From: an uncultured Mollicutes bacterium
Lineage (GTDB): Bacteria > Bacillota_I > Bacilli_A > RF39 > UBA660
DNA: 36,418 nt
Assembly (NCBI GenBank): GCA_900550145.1
Contig: URRF01000009.1
Span: 1-36,418, forward strand
Direction of reading: 5' to 3'
Made by a program: the position numbers and the translations under genes. The notes beneath the pieces were generated by a model, which worked only from the letters and a program-made list of their open reading frames with translations, was not told where the DNA came from and searched no databases. Below are positions 1 through 8,292 of the stretch, in pieces. The number at the start of each line of letters is the position of its first letter. Positions within the stretch are counted from its first letter, which is position 1.

Positions 1-82
1 GAACTAGGGTTTCAATAAATTCTTTTTTAGTGTCCACTTTTTGTTGACTTATTCAGTATGAAGAATAACAATTCTCTTTATT

Positions 83-199
83 TTATTTTGATTCTACTAT
101 TAACTTTATAACAGTTCTTTCCTCACCATCTATAACAATATCAGAAAAAGCTGGTATACATACTAAATTTTTACCACTTGGTGCGACAAAAACTCTCGT
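83..199 (-). pseudogene. spoVS paralogue remnant (3' half)
   Basis: Thirty-eight codons read on the minus strand (FVAPSGKNLVCIPAFSDIVI and onward, ending IVESK and a stop) match the C-terminal half of the intact spoVS at 2061-2321 almost residue for residue. The upstream half is not readable in the same frame. A segment around 200-250 on the minus strand still resembles the middle of SpoVS but is scrambled. This looks like a decayed duplicate. The remaining bases of 1-470 hold no intact gene or RNA that I recognise. Confidence 0.75.
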
Positions 200-470
200 T
201 ACTCTTAAAAAGAAGAGATAACTCTTTCAAAGGTAAATTATACCTTTTGTCTCCCTCAATTTTCATAAGATTAGAAACACAGTAAAGTGGCTAGTTTACT
301 AATTAAACTTATATTATTTATTTTAAGACACTAACTATTATATTAACTATAAAGTTAGATTATTAGCTGATTCTCCAACATTAAAGGATGTCATGATGAA
401 GAATATAAACATCCAGATAATCACTAATATTATAGATAATTGTTTTTTCATCTGTATCATTCTTTAATTT

Positions 471-1634
471 TTATGCTACATACTGTTTTATTATTAAAGA
501 TATTTTTTGTTCAGCTTTAGTAGTAGCAGTTACCTTGACATCAGTTGGTATTTTGCTAATAGCACCAGTTGATTCTACGGTACTGTCAATAATATATCCA
601 CCAGTTACAGATGTAGCTGTTCTATTTTTGTAATCGTTATAAGTGTAGTGATATGATGGCTTTACAGCAGCATTTATATCCCAACTAACATTTTGATTTG
701 CATTAACAGTGAATGTTGGAGTTCTATCACTTGTTTTAGCATCTTGAGTGTAAGTTTCGCCGTTGTAAGTTAAGGCTAAATCCTTTTCATAATAAATGAT
801 AGCAGTTGCACTTTTTCCACCAGGTGTTTTAGCAGTTACCGTAATAGTAGCTCCATTAGAACAATTTTTAGGATTAGAAGAAACGCTAATCGCACCGGTA
901 TTTTCATTAATAGTCATACAGTTCGTATCACTTAATGAATAAGTAACTTTTCCACTAGAATTTTCAACTGTAGCGGTAGCTGTAGCTGTTTTAATACCAT
1001 TAACATGAAGAGTATCTCTACTTAAGGATAAAGATATTTTTTCTTCTTTCTTGGGTTCCGGTTTAGGTTCAGGTTTAGGTTCAGGTATTTTTTCCCACTT
1101 AGCATATAAAGTAGTGTCTTCTTCTAGAAGAACATTATTATGTATTGGAGTTTCATTTATATCATACCATCCTTTAAAAGTATAACCAGCATATGTAGGA
1201 TCTTTTGGAAGGATAAGTTCAACTCCTTTATTAATAGTAATAGAGTCGATAGTACTACCACCTTTAGAATCAAAAGTAATAGTAATTGTTTCAACTTTTC
1301 CTTCATAAAGAGCTTTTAGTTTAATATCCTTATCAATTTTAGTATTAAAGTCAAATGGTTTATCTGCTAAGACATCTTCTTTTTCTTTAACACCAACTAC
1401 TTCATACCAAGCAATAAATAATTCTCCTAGATTTTCTTGATCTTTGATATCTTTTTTGTTAATGGTTTGATGATATTTAACTTTAACAATTTCTTCTTTG
1501 GTACCATTATTCAAATCAAAAGTGACATCAAACTTTCGATTGAAAAACCATAGTAAGAAAACAATTATAGCAATTAATAAAATACCAGATATAATAGCAA
1601 TAATTTTTTTCTTATTTTTGTCTATTTTATTCAT
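471..1634 (-). CDS. Membrane-anchored surface protein with InlB-type repeats and Ig-like domain
   Basis: A 387-residue protein with a short basic N-terminus and one membrane segment (about residues 9-31) but no obvious signal-peptidase site, so it is probably anchored with its bulk outside the cell. Residues about 36-110 and 115-180 look like two Listeria-Bacteroides repeat (InlB B-type) modules; the second shows the typical TFDSKGG and YTFKGWY...LYAKW pattern. A Pro-Glu-Lys linker (PEPKPEPKPEPKK) follows. Residues about 197-285 resemble a bacterial Ig-like (BIG2) fold, with SLS and ATITVTAKTPGGKSA segments. The last ~100 residues are unassigned. I see no LPXTG motif. The start has a good AGGAGG ribosome site. 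Adhesion or envelope display is inferred from domain type only. Confidence 0.7.
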   Translation of the reverse strand: MNKIDKNKKKIIAIISGILLIAIIVFLLWFFNRKFDVTFDLNNGTKEEIVKVKYHQTINKKDIKDQENLGELFIAWYEVVGVKEKEDVLADKPFDFNTKIDKDIKLKALYEGKVETITITFDSKGGSTIDSITINKGVELILPKDPTYAGYTFKGWYDINETPIHNNVLLEEDTTLYAKWEKIPEPKPEPKPEPKKEEKISLSLSRDTLHVNGIKTATATATVENSSGKVTYSLSDTNCMTINENTGAISVSSNPKNCSNGATITVTAKTPGGKSATAIIYYEKDLALTYNGETYTQDAKTSDRTPTFTVNANQNVSWDINAAVKPSYHYTYNDYKNRTATSVTGGYIIDSTVESTGAISKIPTDVKVTATTKAEQKISLIIKQYVA

Positions 1635-1940
1635 ATATTATTCCTCCTTTAGTTTGTTATACTATAACAATTATAAAAATCCAAATATATTTATAATTTT
1701 TTTAAATGTACACTACAAAAAAAACTAGTTTACTCGTTTTTTAGCTTGTATTGTAAATAGTGTTGGTGAATAAAAATCACTACTTATCATAAGTTTACAT
1801 TAATTCATTAGGAATATTATATATATTATTAGAACTATCAAAACCTACTATATAACTATTAGTTTCTAACTTTTTAATTTATTTTCTAACTAATATCATT
1901 GGATATAAGACTATTAATCACTAGAACATTAAATGATTGA

Positions 1941-1990
1941 ATAAAAAAATATAAAAAAATATAAAAAAATATAAAAAAATATAAAAAAAT
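1941..1990. repeat. Tandem repeat, five copies of ATAAAAAAAT
   Basis: Five perfect 10-base units lie head to tail in the 425-base gap between the surface-protein gene and spoVS. A separate hairpin with 8-base arms (TATAGTTG at 2000-2007, CAACTATA at 2026-2033) follows. The rest of 1635-2060 holds no coding sequence I can support. The unit length near one helical turn and the phased A-tracts would favour curved DNA, and copy number may vary by slippage. Confidence 0.9.
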
Positions 1991-2043
1991 TATTTATAAT
2001 ATAGTTGAACGAAAAAGAGATAGTCCAACTATACCAAAAGTAA

Positions 2044-2075
2044 CAAAAAAATAAAAGAAGCTATTTAGCTTCTAC
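2044..2075 (-). terminator. Rho-independent terminator of spoVS
   Basis: On the minus strand the stem AGAAGCTA/TAGCTTCT spans the spoVS stop codon and is followed by a T-rich run (TTTATTTTTTT). Confidence 0.8.
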
Positions 2076-2321
2076 AATTAACTTAATTGCCGTACGTTCA
2101 TCTCCATCAATTACAATATCTGTAAAAGCTGGAATACAAACTAAATTTTTACCAGATGGAGCCACAAACCCCCTTGCTATAGCTACTGCTTTTATTGCTT
2201 GATTTAGTGCCCCTGCACCTATAGATTGAATTTCAGCACTACCTTTATCCCTAAGTACATTTGCTAATGCTCCTGCTACTCTGTTAGGGTCTGACTTTGA
2301 TGAAACTTTTAATGTTTCCAT
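2061..2321 (-). CDS. spoVS: Stage V sporulation protein S
   Basis: An 86-residue protein of the SpoVS (AlbA-like) family, at the usual length. It has the family pattern KVSSKSDPNRVAGALA near the N-terminus, GAGALNQAIKA in the middle and PAFTDIVIDGDERTAIKL near the end. In Bacillus subtilis SpoVS acts in spore coat assembly and septation; it is also found outside spore formers, so on its own it does not prove sporulation. The start has a GAGAGG ribosome site about 10 bases upstream. The gene is monocistronic, with its own terminator overlapping the stop. A decayed second copy lies at 83-199. Confidence 0.95.
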   Translation of the reverse strand: METLKVSSKSDPNRVAGALANVLRDKGSAEIQSIGAGALNQAIKAVAIARGFVAPSGKNLVCIPAFTDIVIDGDERTAIKLIVEAK

Positions 2322-2380
2322 ATTTATTGATTCCTCTCTTTCTACATTAAAATATATGCTGATATTTAAAAAAAAGAACT

Positions 2381-3211
2381 TTATTGTTCTTCTTTCTTAT
2401 TTATAATATTATATAAAACAATCATAACTACACCAATTATAGTTAATAATATTCCTGGTATTAATAATGGATTTAGTAATACTTTAATAATTGGTTCTAA
2501 ATTAAATGGTAAATTAACGTTTAATATATTAATTAGTAAACTTGGTAAAAAAATTGTGACTATGAGTGTTATTCCTGTTAACATAGTAGGTATACTTAAA
2601 TATCTTAATGGTTTATAGAAACTCCAAGTTAATAATGAAATCAATAAATAGTTTATTATAATGAAACACATTATAAATATATACATATATTTACTTTGTA
2701 TAAATTTTATAATAGATATTACTTTTTCATCTAAATTAATTTCCTCTTTATATTCAATATTTTCTTTTATTGCTGTATTTATTTCATTAGTTAGTTCATT
2801 TAATTCTTCATCACTAATTTTTATATCTATTGGTATTTCATTTATTATTTTTTTTAAATCTTCATTTGTTACTTCTATTAATTTTTCTTTCGTTATTATA
2901 CTACTAATAGAATTACCTATTATGTTACCTACAAACTCTTTTAGTTTTTCACTTTTTAAAATTTCTTTACTTGTTTTTTCATCAATACCAGATTCTTCTA
3001 ATTTTTCTATTAGTAATTGTTCTATTGTTTTATTATTTTCTTCTTTTATTTTTATTTCACTTAAATCTATTTTCTTTATTGTTTTTACATAAAATTCTTT
3101 AGTTATAAACTTACTTGAAAACATTAAAAATAACATTATTAATAGTAAAAAATAATATATTGTTGAAAAAATTAGTGCAAAGAATTTACCTAAGCCATTT
3201 AAGAATTTCAT
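2381..3211 (-). CDS. Four-helix membrane protein, function unknown
   Basis: A 276-residue protein that I do not recognise as a named family. It has one membrane segment near the N-terminus (about residues 8-31), then a charged, Lys/Glu/Ile-rich stretch of about 135 residues with helical character. Three more membrane segments follow (about 175-198, 206-230 and 245-270) and a basic tail. The layout suggests an extracytoplasmic helical domain between helix 1 and helices 2-4. It lies just upstream of spoVS and downstream of folD on the same strand, but the folD terminator separates it from folD, so it probably has its own promoter. Confidence 0.75.
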   Translation of the reverse strand: MKFLNGLGKFFALIFSTIYYFLLLIMLFLMFSSKFITKEFYVKTIKKIDLSEIKIKEENNKTIEQLLIEKLEESGIDEKTSKEILKSEKLKEFVGNIIGNSISSIITKEKLIEVTNEDLKKIINEIPIDIKISDEELNELTNEINTAIKENIEYKEEINLDEKVISIIKFIQSKYMYIFIMCFIIINYLLISLLTWSFYKPLRYLSIPTMLTGITLIVTIFLPSLLINILNVNLPFNLEPIIKVLLNPLLIPGILLTIIGVVMIVLYNIINKKEEQ

Positions 3212-3240
3212 AGTTTCACCTCTGTAATAAGGATAGCAAG

Positions 3241-3272
3241 AAAAAATAGAAAATACAAGTAATTATTTTCTA
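3241..3272 (-). terminator. Terminator of folD
   Basis: Perfect 9-base arms (TAGAAAATA and TATTTTCTA) with an 8-base loop, followed on the minus strand by a run of six T. The proximal arm overlaps the folD stop codon. Confidence 0.8.
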
Positions 3273-4096
3273 TTTATTAAATATGCTTTGTATAAATTTT
3301 GATATAATGCAATAACTGTCATTTGACCTACTCCCCCTGGAACAGGTGTTATATAACTTGCTTTTTTAGATACATTTATAAAATCTACATCTCCTACTAT
3401 TTTATCTTCAATTCTATTTATTCCAACATCTATAACTATTGCGTTTTCTTTTATCATATCTTCAGTTATTAGGTTAACTTTTCCTACTGCTGAAATTAAT
3501 ATATCTGCTGATGCTGTTATTTCATCTAAATTTTTAGTTTTAGAGTGACATATAGTAACAGTTGCTCCTTTATTTAATAGTAATATTGATAATGGTTTAC
3601 CAACTAAATTACTTTTTCCTACTATTACTACATGACGTCCTACTACATCTATTTCGTAATTATTTAATAATTCTATTATTCCTAGTGGTGTACATGGTAT
3701 TAAACATTCTTCATTATGAAATAATAGTCCAGCGTTTGTATTAGTTAATCCATCTACATCTTTTGTACTTATTATTCTATTTTGAATAGTTTTTTCATTT
3801 AAGTGTTTTGGAATTGGCATTTGCACTAATATGCCATCTACATCATTATTGTTGTTTAATTCATCTATTTTATCTAATATTTCTTTTTCAGTACAATCTT
3901 CTTTAAATTTTATATGTTCAAATTTACAACCCAAATTTATAGCCATCTTTTCTTTATTTTTTATATATATGTTACTAGCACTATCATTTCCTATTTGTAT
4001 TACTGCTAAACTTGGTTTTATATTTTTTGTATCTATTTTATTTTTTAATTCATTAAGTAATTCTTTTTTTACTTTTATTCCATCTAACAATGTCAT
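3263..4096 (-). CDS. folD: Methylenetetrahydrofolate dehydrogenase/cyclohydrolase FolD
   Basis: A cytosolic bifunctional enzyme that interconverts 5,10-methylene-, methenyl- and 10-formyl-tetrahydrofolate, using NADP. At 277 residues it has normal length. Visible signatures are the catalytic Y44-x3-K48 (YIKNK), the KDVDG motif (112-116), PCTP (134-137), the Rossmann loop VGKSNLVGKP (159-168) and PVPGGVGQMT near residue 255. The Rossmann loop has Lys where many family members have Arg (VGRS), a conservative change. It is flanked by terminators on both sides and so is probably a single transcription unit. It is an ordinary chromosomal gene, not part of the mobile elements. Confidence 0.97.
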   Translation of the reverse strand: MTLLDGIKVKKELLNELKNKIDTKNIKPSLAVIQIGNDSASNIYIKNKEKMAINLGCKFEHIKFKEDCTEKEILDKIDELNNNNDVDGILVQMPIPKHLNEKTIQNRIISTKDVDGLTNTNAGLLFHNEECLIPCTPLGIIELLNNYEIDVVGRHVVIVGKSNLVGKPLSILLLNKGATVTICHSKTKNLDEITASADILISAVGKVNLITEDMIKENAIVIDVGINRIEDKIVGDVDFINVSKKASYITPVPGGVGQMTVIALYQNLYKAYLINRK

Positions 4097-4116
4097 AATA
4101 TCACCATCCTAATTAT

Positions 4117-4149
4117 AACAAAAAGAGATTACTTTTCCAACAATCTCTT
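4117..4149 (-). terminator. Terminator of murC
   Basis: Stem AGAGATT/AATCTCT with the murC stop codon in the loop, followed on the minus strand by TTTTTG. Confidence 0.8.
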
Positions 4150-5472
4150 TTCTAATTTTTCTTTTAAATCGTACACTTCCTTACATCCCATAAATACTAT
4201 TACTGCATTATCATGTTTAAGTAATGGTTCAATACATTTTGTATCATTAATATCAATTAAGTTTTCTATACTACCTACTTTTAAGTGTTCTCCATTTTTT
4301 AAACGATTTACTATAAGCATTGGACTTACATTTGGATACTCTTCTTTTGTTTCTCTATCACTAAATATATCAGTTACGTATGCTTTATCTGCTACATTTA
4401 GTGCATCCGCAAATTCTCTGTATAGCATCTCTGTTCTTGAAAATGTGTTTTCCAAAAATACTGCAACTAATTCTTTATCAGGATATTTTTGTCTAACTGC
4501 TTCTAGGGTTACTTTTATTTCTGTTGGATGATGTGCATAATCATCAATAGTTACAACATTTTTAATGAAATTTTCTTTGAATCTTCTTTTTGCACCTTTA
4601 AATGTTTTTATGCTATCATGTACTTCTTCCATATTAAGCCCTTCTAAATAACTAAATATTATTACACTTAGTGCATTAAGTATCATATGTTTTCCATATA
4701 AAGGCAAATCAAAGTGTCCAATTAATTCATCTTTATGATATACATCAAATGAACTTCCTTCTTTTGTTAATTCTATATTTTTTGCTGTCCATTCATTATT
4801 TTCATTGAATCCATAGAATATTAAATTTTTATCTGTTTTTAAACTTCTAACATTTTCATCATCACCACATGCGATTACATTCTTTTCACATTGTCTTAAA
4901 AATTCTTCATAAGTACTTTTCATGTCATCTAAATCTTTATAACAATCTACATGATCAAGTTCTATATTAGTCAATATTATATGTTTTGGATAATAGAATA
5001 AAAAGTGTCTTTTATATTCACATGCCTCAAAGAAAAAATATTTATTTCTGCTATCTGCGTGTCCGGTTCCATCACCTATTAAATAGTTAGCACCTACTAA
5101 ATCATCAAAGACATGAGAGATAAGTGCAGTTGTTGTTGTTTTACCATGGCATCCACATATTGCAATACTTTCATAATTAAAGGCAAGTTCCCTTATCATT
5201 TCACAATATGTATAATGTTTTACACCTAATTCTAGTGTTCTTTTTACTTCTTCATTAGTTTCGTCAAATGCATTTCCTATTACAACTGTCATAAATTCGT
5301 TAATATTATTTTTATCAAACGGCATTATTTTTATATTTGCATCTCTTAAGGCATCTTCTGTAAATAAATGATGTACTACATCAGATCCCTCTACTTCATT
5401 TCCTAAATCATGCAATAAAAGTGCTAGTGCTGACATTCCTGACCCTTTTATTCCTATAAAATGATATTTCAT
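4129..5472 (-). CDS. murC: UDP-N-acetylmuramate-L-alanine ligase MurC
   Basis: A 447-residue Mur ligase that adds L-Ala to UDP-MurNAc in the cytoplasm, the first step of the stem peptide. Visible: the N-terminal UDP-binding loop GIKGSGMS (7-14), the ATP P-loop GCHGKTTT (107-114), EACEYKRHF (149-157) and the substrate/Mg region TNIELDHVDCY. The C-terminal domain has DDYAHHPTEI. The EACEYKRHF and DDYAHHP motifs fit MurC better than the recycling ligase Mpl. It stands apart from the mra/spoVD cluster, as is common in Firmicutes. The ribosome site GGAG precedes the ATG. Confidence 0.95.
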   Translation of the reverse strand: MKYHFIGIKGSGMSALALLLHDLGNEVEGSDVVHHLFTEDALRDANIKIMPFDKNNINEFMTVVIGNAFDETNEEVKRTLELGVKHYTYCEMIRELAFNYESIAICGCHGKTTTTALISHVFDDLVGANYLIGDGTGHADSRNKYFFFEACEYKRHFLFYYPKHIILTNIELDHVDCYKDLDDMKSTYEEFLRQCEKNVIACGDDENVRSLKTDKNLIFYGFNENNEWTAKNIELTKEGSSFDVYHKDELIGHFDLPLYGKHMILNALSVIIFSYLEGLNMEEVHDSIKTFKGAKRRFKENFIKNVVTIDDYAHHPTEIKVTLEAVRQKYPDKELVAVFLENTFSRTEMLYREFADALNVADKAYVTDIFSDRETKEEYPNVSPMLIVNRLKNGEHLKVGSIENLIDINDTKCIEPLLKHDNAVIVFMGCKEVYDLKEKLEKRLLEK

Positions 5473-5523
5473 ATTATCACTCCTTTATAAACTATATGTT
5501 TAATTATACCACTATTTTATTGT

Positions 5524-6375
5524 TTATTGCAATTTTTCAATTTTTTTACTTATATTATCTTCTAAAGTACTCGGATTATCAAATATATATTCAAGCATTT
5601 TTACTGATTTTGCGAAATAATATCCATCAGCAACTCTTTCATCAAAGTTTATACCAAACTCACATATTTTTCTTATTTTTTTCTTTCCATCTCCATAAAT
5701 TATTTCTTCGTTTTTTATTTCACCCATAGTAGTAAGTGATGAACATGTTCCAAAGTTAGCAATATTATGATATATTGCATCACAATTTATTGAACCTAGA
5801 TTTGATACTATCATACTACTATAATATAAATTATCTTTTATTAATGAACTTGGTAAAAATCCATTTTTATCACACCATTTAAATAGTCCTACTATAGGTA
5901 TTCTTATTATATTGGGAAGATGTCCTAATACATCAATAGCATCGTTAGCACCTTCTTTTTTTGCCTTTTTATTTCTAAACGAACTAACTTTTTCTTTAAT
6001 TTTTTTACTTATTGTGTTTATATTATCATTTTCGTTTATTGGTATCATAATCATAACTTCTTCACTAGAATCATCAAATGATAATTTTGCTACAAAGCTT
6101 ATAATTATTTCATTATGTTCATACACATGACGATTGGCAATAAATCTATTTAATTTCTGTCTATTATATAATACCTTTGCTATACCTGTTACAAATGCAT
6201 GAAAGTATGTTATTTCACTATTTTCTTTTTTCTTTGATTCAATATATGTAACTAAATTAGTCACATCAATCTTCCTATTTATATAAACATCACTATCACA
6301 TCTATCTGGTTTTAAATCTATAAGTATTTGTGATAATCCACTTATGTTCTTTACTCTTTTAGCATCCCTTCTCAT
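5524..6375 (-). CDS. Stand-alone 2-oxoacid dehydrogenase acyltransferase (E2) catalytic-domain protein
   Basis: A 283-residue protein matching the C-terminal E2 (CAT-fold) acyltransferase domain. It has no lipoyl domain and no peripheral-subunit-binding domain, so it cannot act as a classical E2 core with a swinging arm. The segment SMIVSNLGS is the usual E2 core strand. At the position of the catalytic HxxxDG motif it reads FDERVADG, so the His is replaced by Glu. Trimeric CAT-fold enzymes need that His, so this copy may be inactive or structural, or may use another chemistry. A TATAAT sequence lies shortly before the GGAGG ribosome site. Its neighbours are murC and coat genes; the role is unknown. 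Confidence 0.75.
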   Translation of the reverse strand: MRRDAKRVKNISGLSQILIDLKPDRCDSDVYINRKIDVTNLVTYIESKKKENSEITYFHAFVTGIAKVLYNRQKLNRFIANRHVYEHNEIIISFVAKLSFDDSSEEVMIMIPINENDNINTISKKIKEKVSSFRNKKAKKEGANDAIDVLGHLPNIIRIPIVGLFKWCDKNGFLPSSLIKDNLYYSSMIVSNLGSINCDAIYHNIANFGTCSSLTTMGEIKNEEIIYGDGKKKIRKICEFGINFDERVADGYYFAKSVKMLEYIFDNPSTLEDNISKKIEKLQ

Positions 6376-6447
6376 ATATCCTCCAAAGAAATTATATCAA
6401 AATAAATATTAAAAGGCCATAATAAAAAGCTATTATTTCTAATAACT

Positions 6448-6765
6448 TTATCCATTTAAATCAATTAACTCTTGATTTAATTCATTGTATTTTTCATTTA
6501 TTTTATTAGTTGGTGCAGTTTCTAATTTATACCAACCATTTCTAAACATTATATTAAACGTTTCTCTTTGCATTTCAATTAAAGTATCAAATATATTTTT
6601 ATATTCATTGTAAAGATAATCATTGCTTGCTTCTGTAAGTACAACAGCATAATTTTTAACTTCTTCTTTTAAAATAGTTAGAAGCATATTCATATAATCT
6701 TTACAATTTAAATTTTTTCCTTTTGGTACTTCTACTTTAGTATTTTGTATTTTCTCACTATTCAT
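6448..6765 (-). CDS. CotF-like spore coat protein
   Basis: About 105 residues, mainly helical. It has the pattern typical of the coat F family: KDYMNMLLTILKEEVKNYAV, then LYNEYKNIFDTLIEMQRETF, then a C-terminal MFRNGWYKLETA segment. I place the start at the second ATG because GGAGG lies at correct spacing before it; the ATG four codons earlier would put that site inside the gene. It overlaps the 3' end of the upstream 75-residue partner by 8 bases, so the two are translationally coupled. A role in the spore coat is inferred from family resemblance. Confidence 0.75.
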   Translation of the reverse strand: MNSEKIQNTKVEVPKGKNLNCKDYMNMLLTILKEEVKNYAVVLTEASNDYLYNEYKNIFDTLIEMQRETFNIMFRNGWYKLETAPTNKINEKYNELNQELIDLNG

Positions 6766-6985
6766 TAGATCCTCCATTATTTAATATTGATAATATGCGT
6801 GTTAGTATGTTATAAAATTCATCACTTGCTTTTTTTAACATATTAGTTACGTCTTCTTCTTTTTTATTATTAAGTGCATTAAGAGTAAACTTATATGCAT
6901 TATAAGACCAACTAAACATATCTGATAAATAATCTAGATCTTTTCCACTTATAATATTTGGTACATTTTCATACTCTATATTCAT
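6758..6985 (-). CDS. Small coat-associated helical protein, CotF operon partner
   Basis: A 75-residue helical protein containing ISGKDLDYLSDMFSWSYNAY and LKKASDEFYNILTRIL. It resembles the short CotF-like proteins that often precede a longer coat F gene in Firmicutes spore formers. The two genes overlap and share one message. The ribosome site GGAGGG precedes the ATG. The 215-base gap upstream (6986-7200) separates it from ftsW; I could not identify a sigma-E or sigma-K promoter with confidence. Confidence 0.6.
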   Translation of the reverse strand: MNIEYENVPNIISGKDLDYLSDMFSWSYNAYKFTLNALNNKKEEDVTNMLKKASDEFYNILTRILSILNNGGSNE

Positions 6986-7200
6986 AAAATCCCTCCAAAT
7001 ATATAATTAACTTAAAATTAATATTTATACACTAAGTTTATCAAAATTGTACTTTTGTAAGAATTATTTAATTAGTTCATAGAATAATGATAGTAATACA
7101 ATCTAATGCGATAAGTACTTTTTTTATTATTTAATTTGTTTTTATATTTCATAACAATCACTATTAGTTTTAAACCAAATATGTTATTGTTTAACTTATA

Positions 7201-8292
7201 TCATTTATTATACCTAGATATATTAAGCAATATTCCCATTTCACATAATGTAATAAGTAAACTAGATCCTCCATAAGAAAGGAATGGAAGGGTTACTCCC
7301 GTTATTGGTATTAATCCAACAACAACCATTAAATTTAGTAAAGCTTGAAATGATATTTGAAATATTATTCCGAAGGATAGATATTTTGAAAATAAATCTC
7401 TTGAATTAAGTGATATTTTTATTCCTCTATATATTATAGTTAAGAATAATGCTGATACAATTATTATACCTAGAAAACCAAGTTCTTCGCTTATTATTGA
7501 AAATATAAAATCTGTTTGTGGTTCGGGTAGATAGAAATGTTTTTGAATTGAATTACCAAGTCCAAGTCCAAGAAGTCCACCAGGTCCGATTGCAAATAAA
7601 CTTTGTATGGCTTGAAAACCAGTTCCCAATGGATCTAACCATGGATTTAAGAATGATAATATTCTTTGAAATCTGTATGGTGCGATTATTATTAAAAGGG
7701 TTGCACCTATTACACCAAATATACCTAATATTAAAAAGAATTTCATATTCACGCCTGATATAAATAGTAAACCAATTATACTCATTACAAGAATTACACC
7801 TGTTCCAAAGTCTGGTTGTAACATTATTAAACCAAATGCGAATAGTGTTACTCCTAGTATTGGTAGTATACCTTTTTTTATGTTTTTGATATCTTTATTA
7901 TTTTTATATAAGTATTTGGATACAAATACAATCATGGCAAGTTTCATAAATTCGCTCGGTTGTATTCCAAAACCACCAATACCAAACCAACTTCTACTAC
8001 CATTTCTTATAGTTCCTATTCCTGGTATTATTACTAATATTAAAAGAACAAAGCATCCAAATAATAATGTGTTTGCTTTGTCTAAATAGTACGTATATGA
8101 TATTTTTGATATTATAATCATTAGTATAGTTCCTACTACTAAAAATACTGATTGTGTTATTAAATATTTGTATGGATTATTGAATTTATATTCTGCCCAT
8201 ATACTGGACGATGAATATATCATCATTACTCCAAAAAGTGATATCATTATTACTGCAAATAGAAGTATTAAATCTAATTTGCTTTTTTTCAC
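7201..8292 (-). CDS. ftsW: SEDS-family glycosyltransferase/flippase, SpoVE/FtsW type
   Basis: A polytopic protein of about 363 residues with some ten membrane helices. SEDS proteins polymerise peptidoglycan from lipid II together with a cognate class B PBP. Visible landmarks: SRSWFGIGGFGIQPSEFMKL, LQPDFGTG, the loop LPEPQTDFIFSIISEELGFLG and GVTLPFLSYGGSSLL near the end. I chose the GTG at 8292, whose G overlaps the mraY TAG stop and which has GGAG 10 bases upstream. The ATG at 8349 lies inside mraY and gives an atypical polar N-terminus. Its position after mraY and near a PASTA-bearing PBP is the mra/dcw cluster order. FtsW (division) and SpoVE (sporulation) cannot be told apart here. Confidence 0.9.
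   Translation of the reverse strand: MKKSKLDLILLFAVIMISLFGVMMIYSSSSIWAEYKFNNPYKYLITQSVFLVVGTILMIIISKISYTYYLDKANTLLFGCFVLLILVIIPGIGTIRNGSRSWFGIGGFGIQPSEFMKLAMIVFVSKYLYKNNKDIKNIKKGILPILGVTLFAFGLIMLQPDFGTGVILVMSIIGLLFISGVNMKFFLILGIFGVIGATLLIIIAPYRFQRILSFLNPWLDPLGTGFQAIQSLFAIGPGGLLGLGLGNSIQKHFYLPEPQTDFIFSIISEELGFLGIIIVSALFLTIIYRGIKISLNSRDLFSKYLSFGIIFQISFQALLNLMVVVGLIPITGVTLPFLSYGGSSLLITLCEMGILLNISRYNK

Noticed and set aside
1..82. Possible transposase fragment on the minus strand (VDTKKEFIETLV)
   Set aside because: Twelve residues at the window edge without inverted repeats or a conserved transposase motif are too little to support.
1941..1990. Possible CRISPR array
   Set aside because: The 10-base units abut one another with no spacers; it is a simple tandem repeat.
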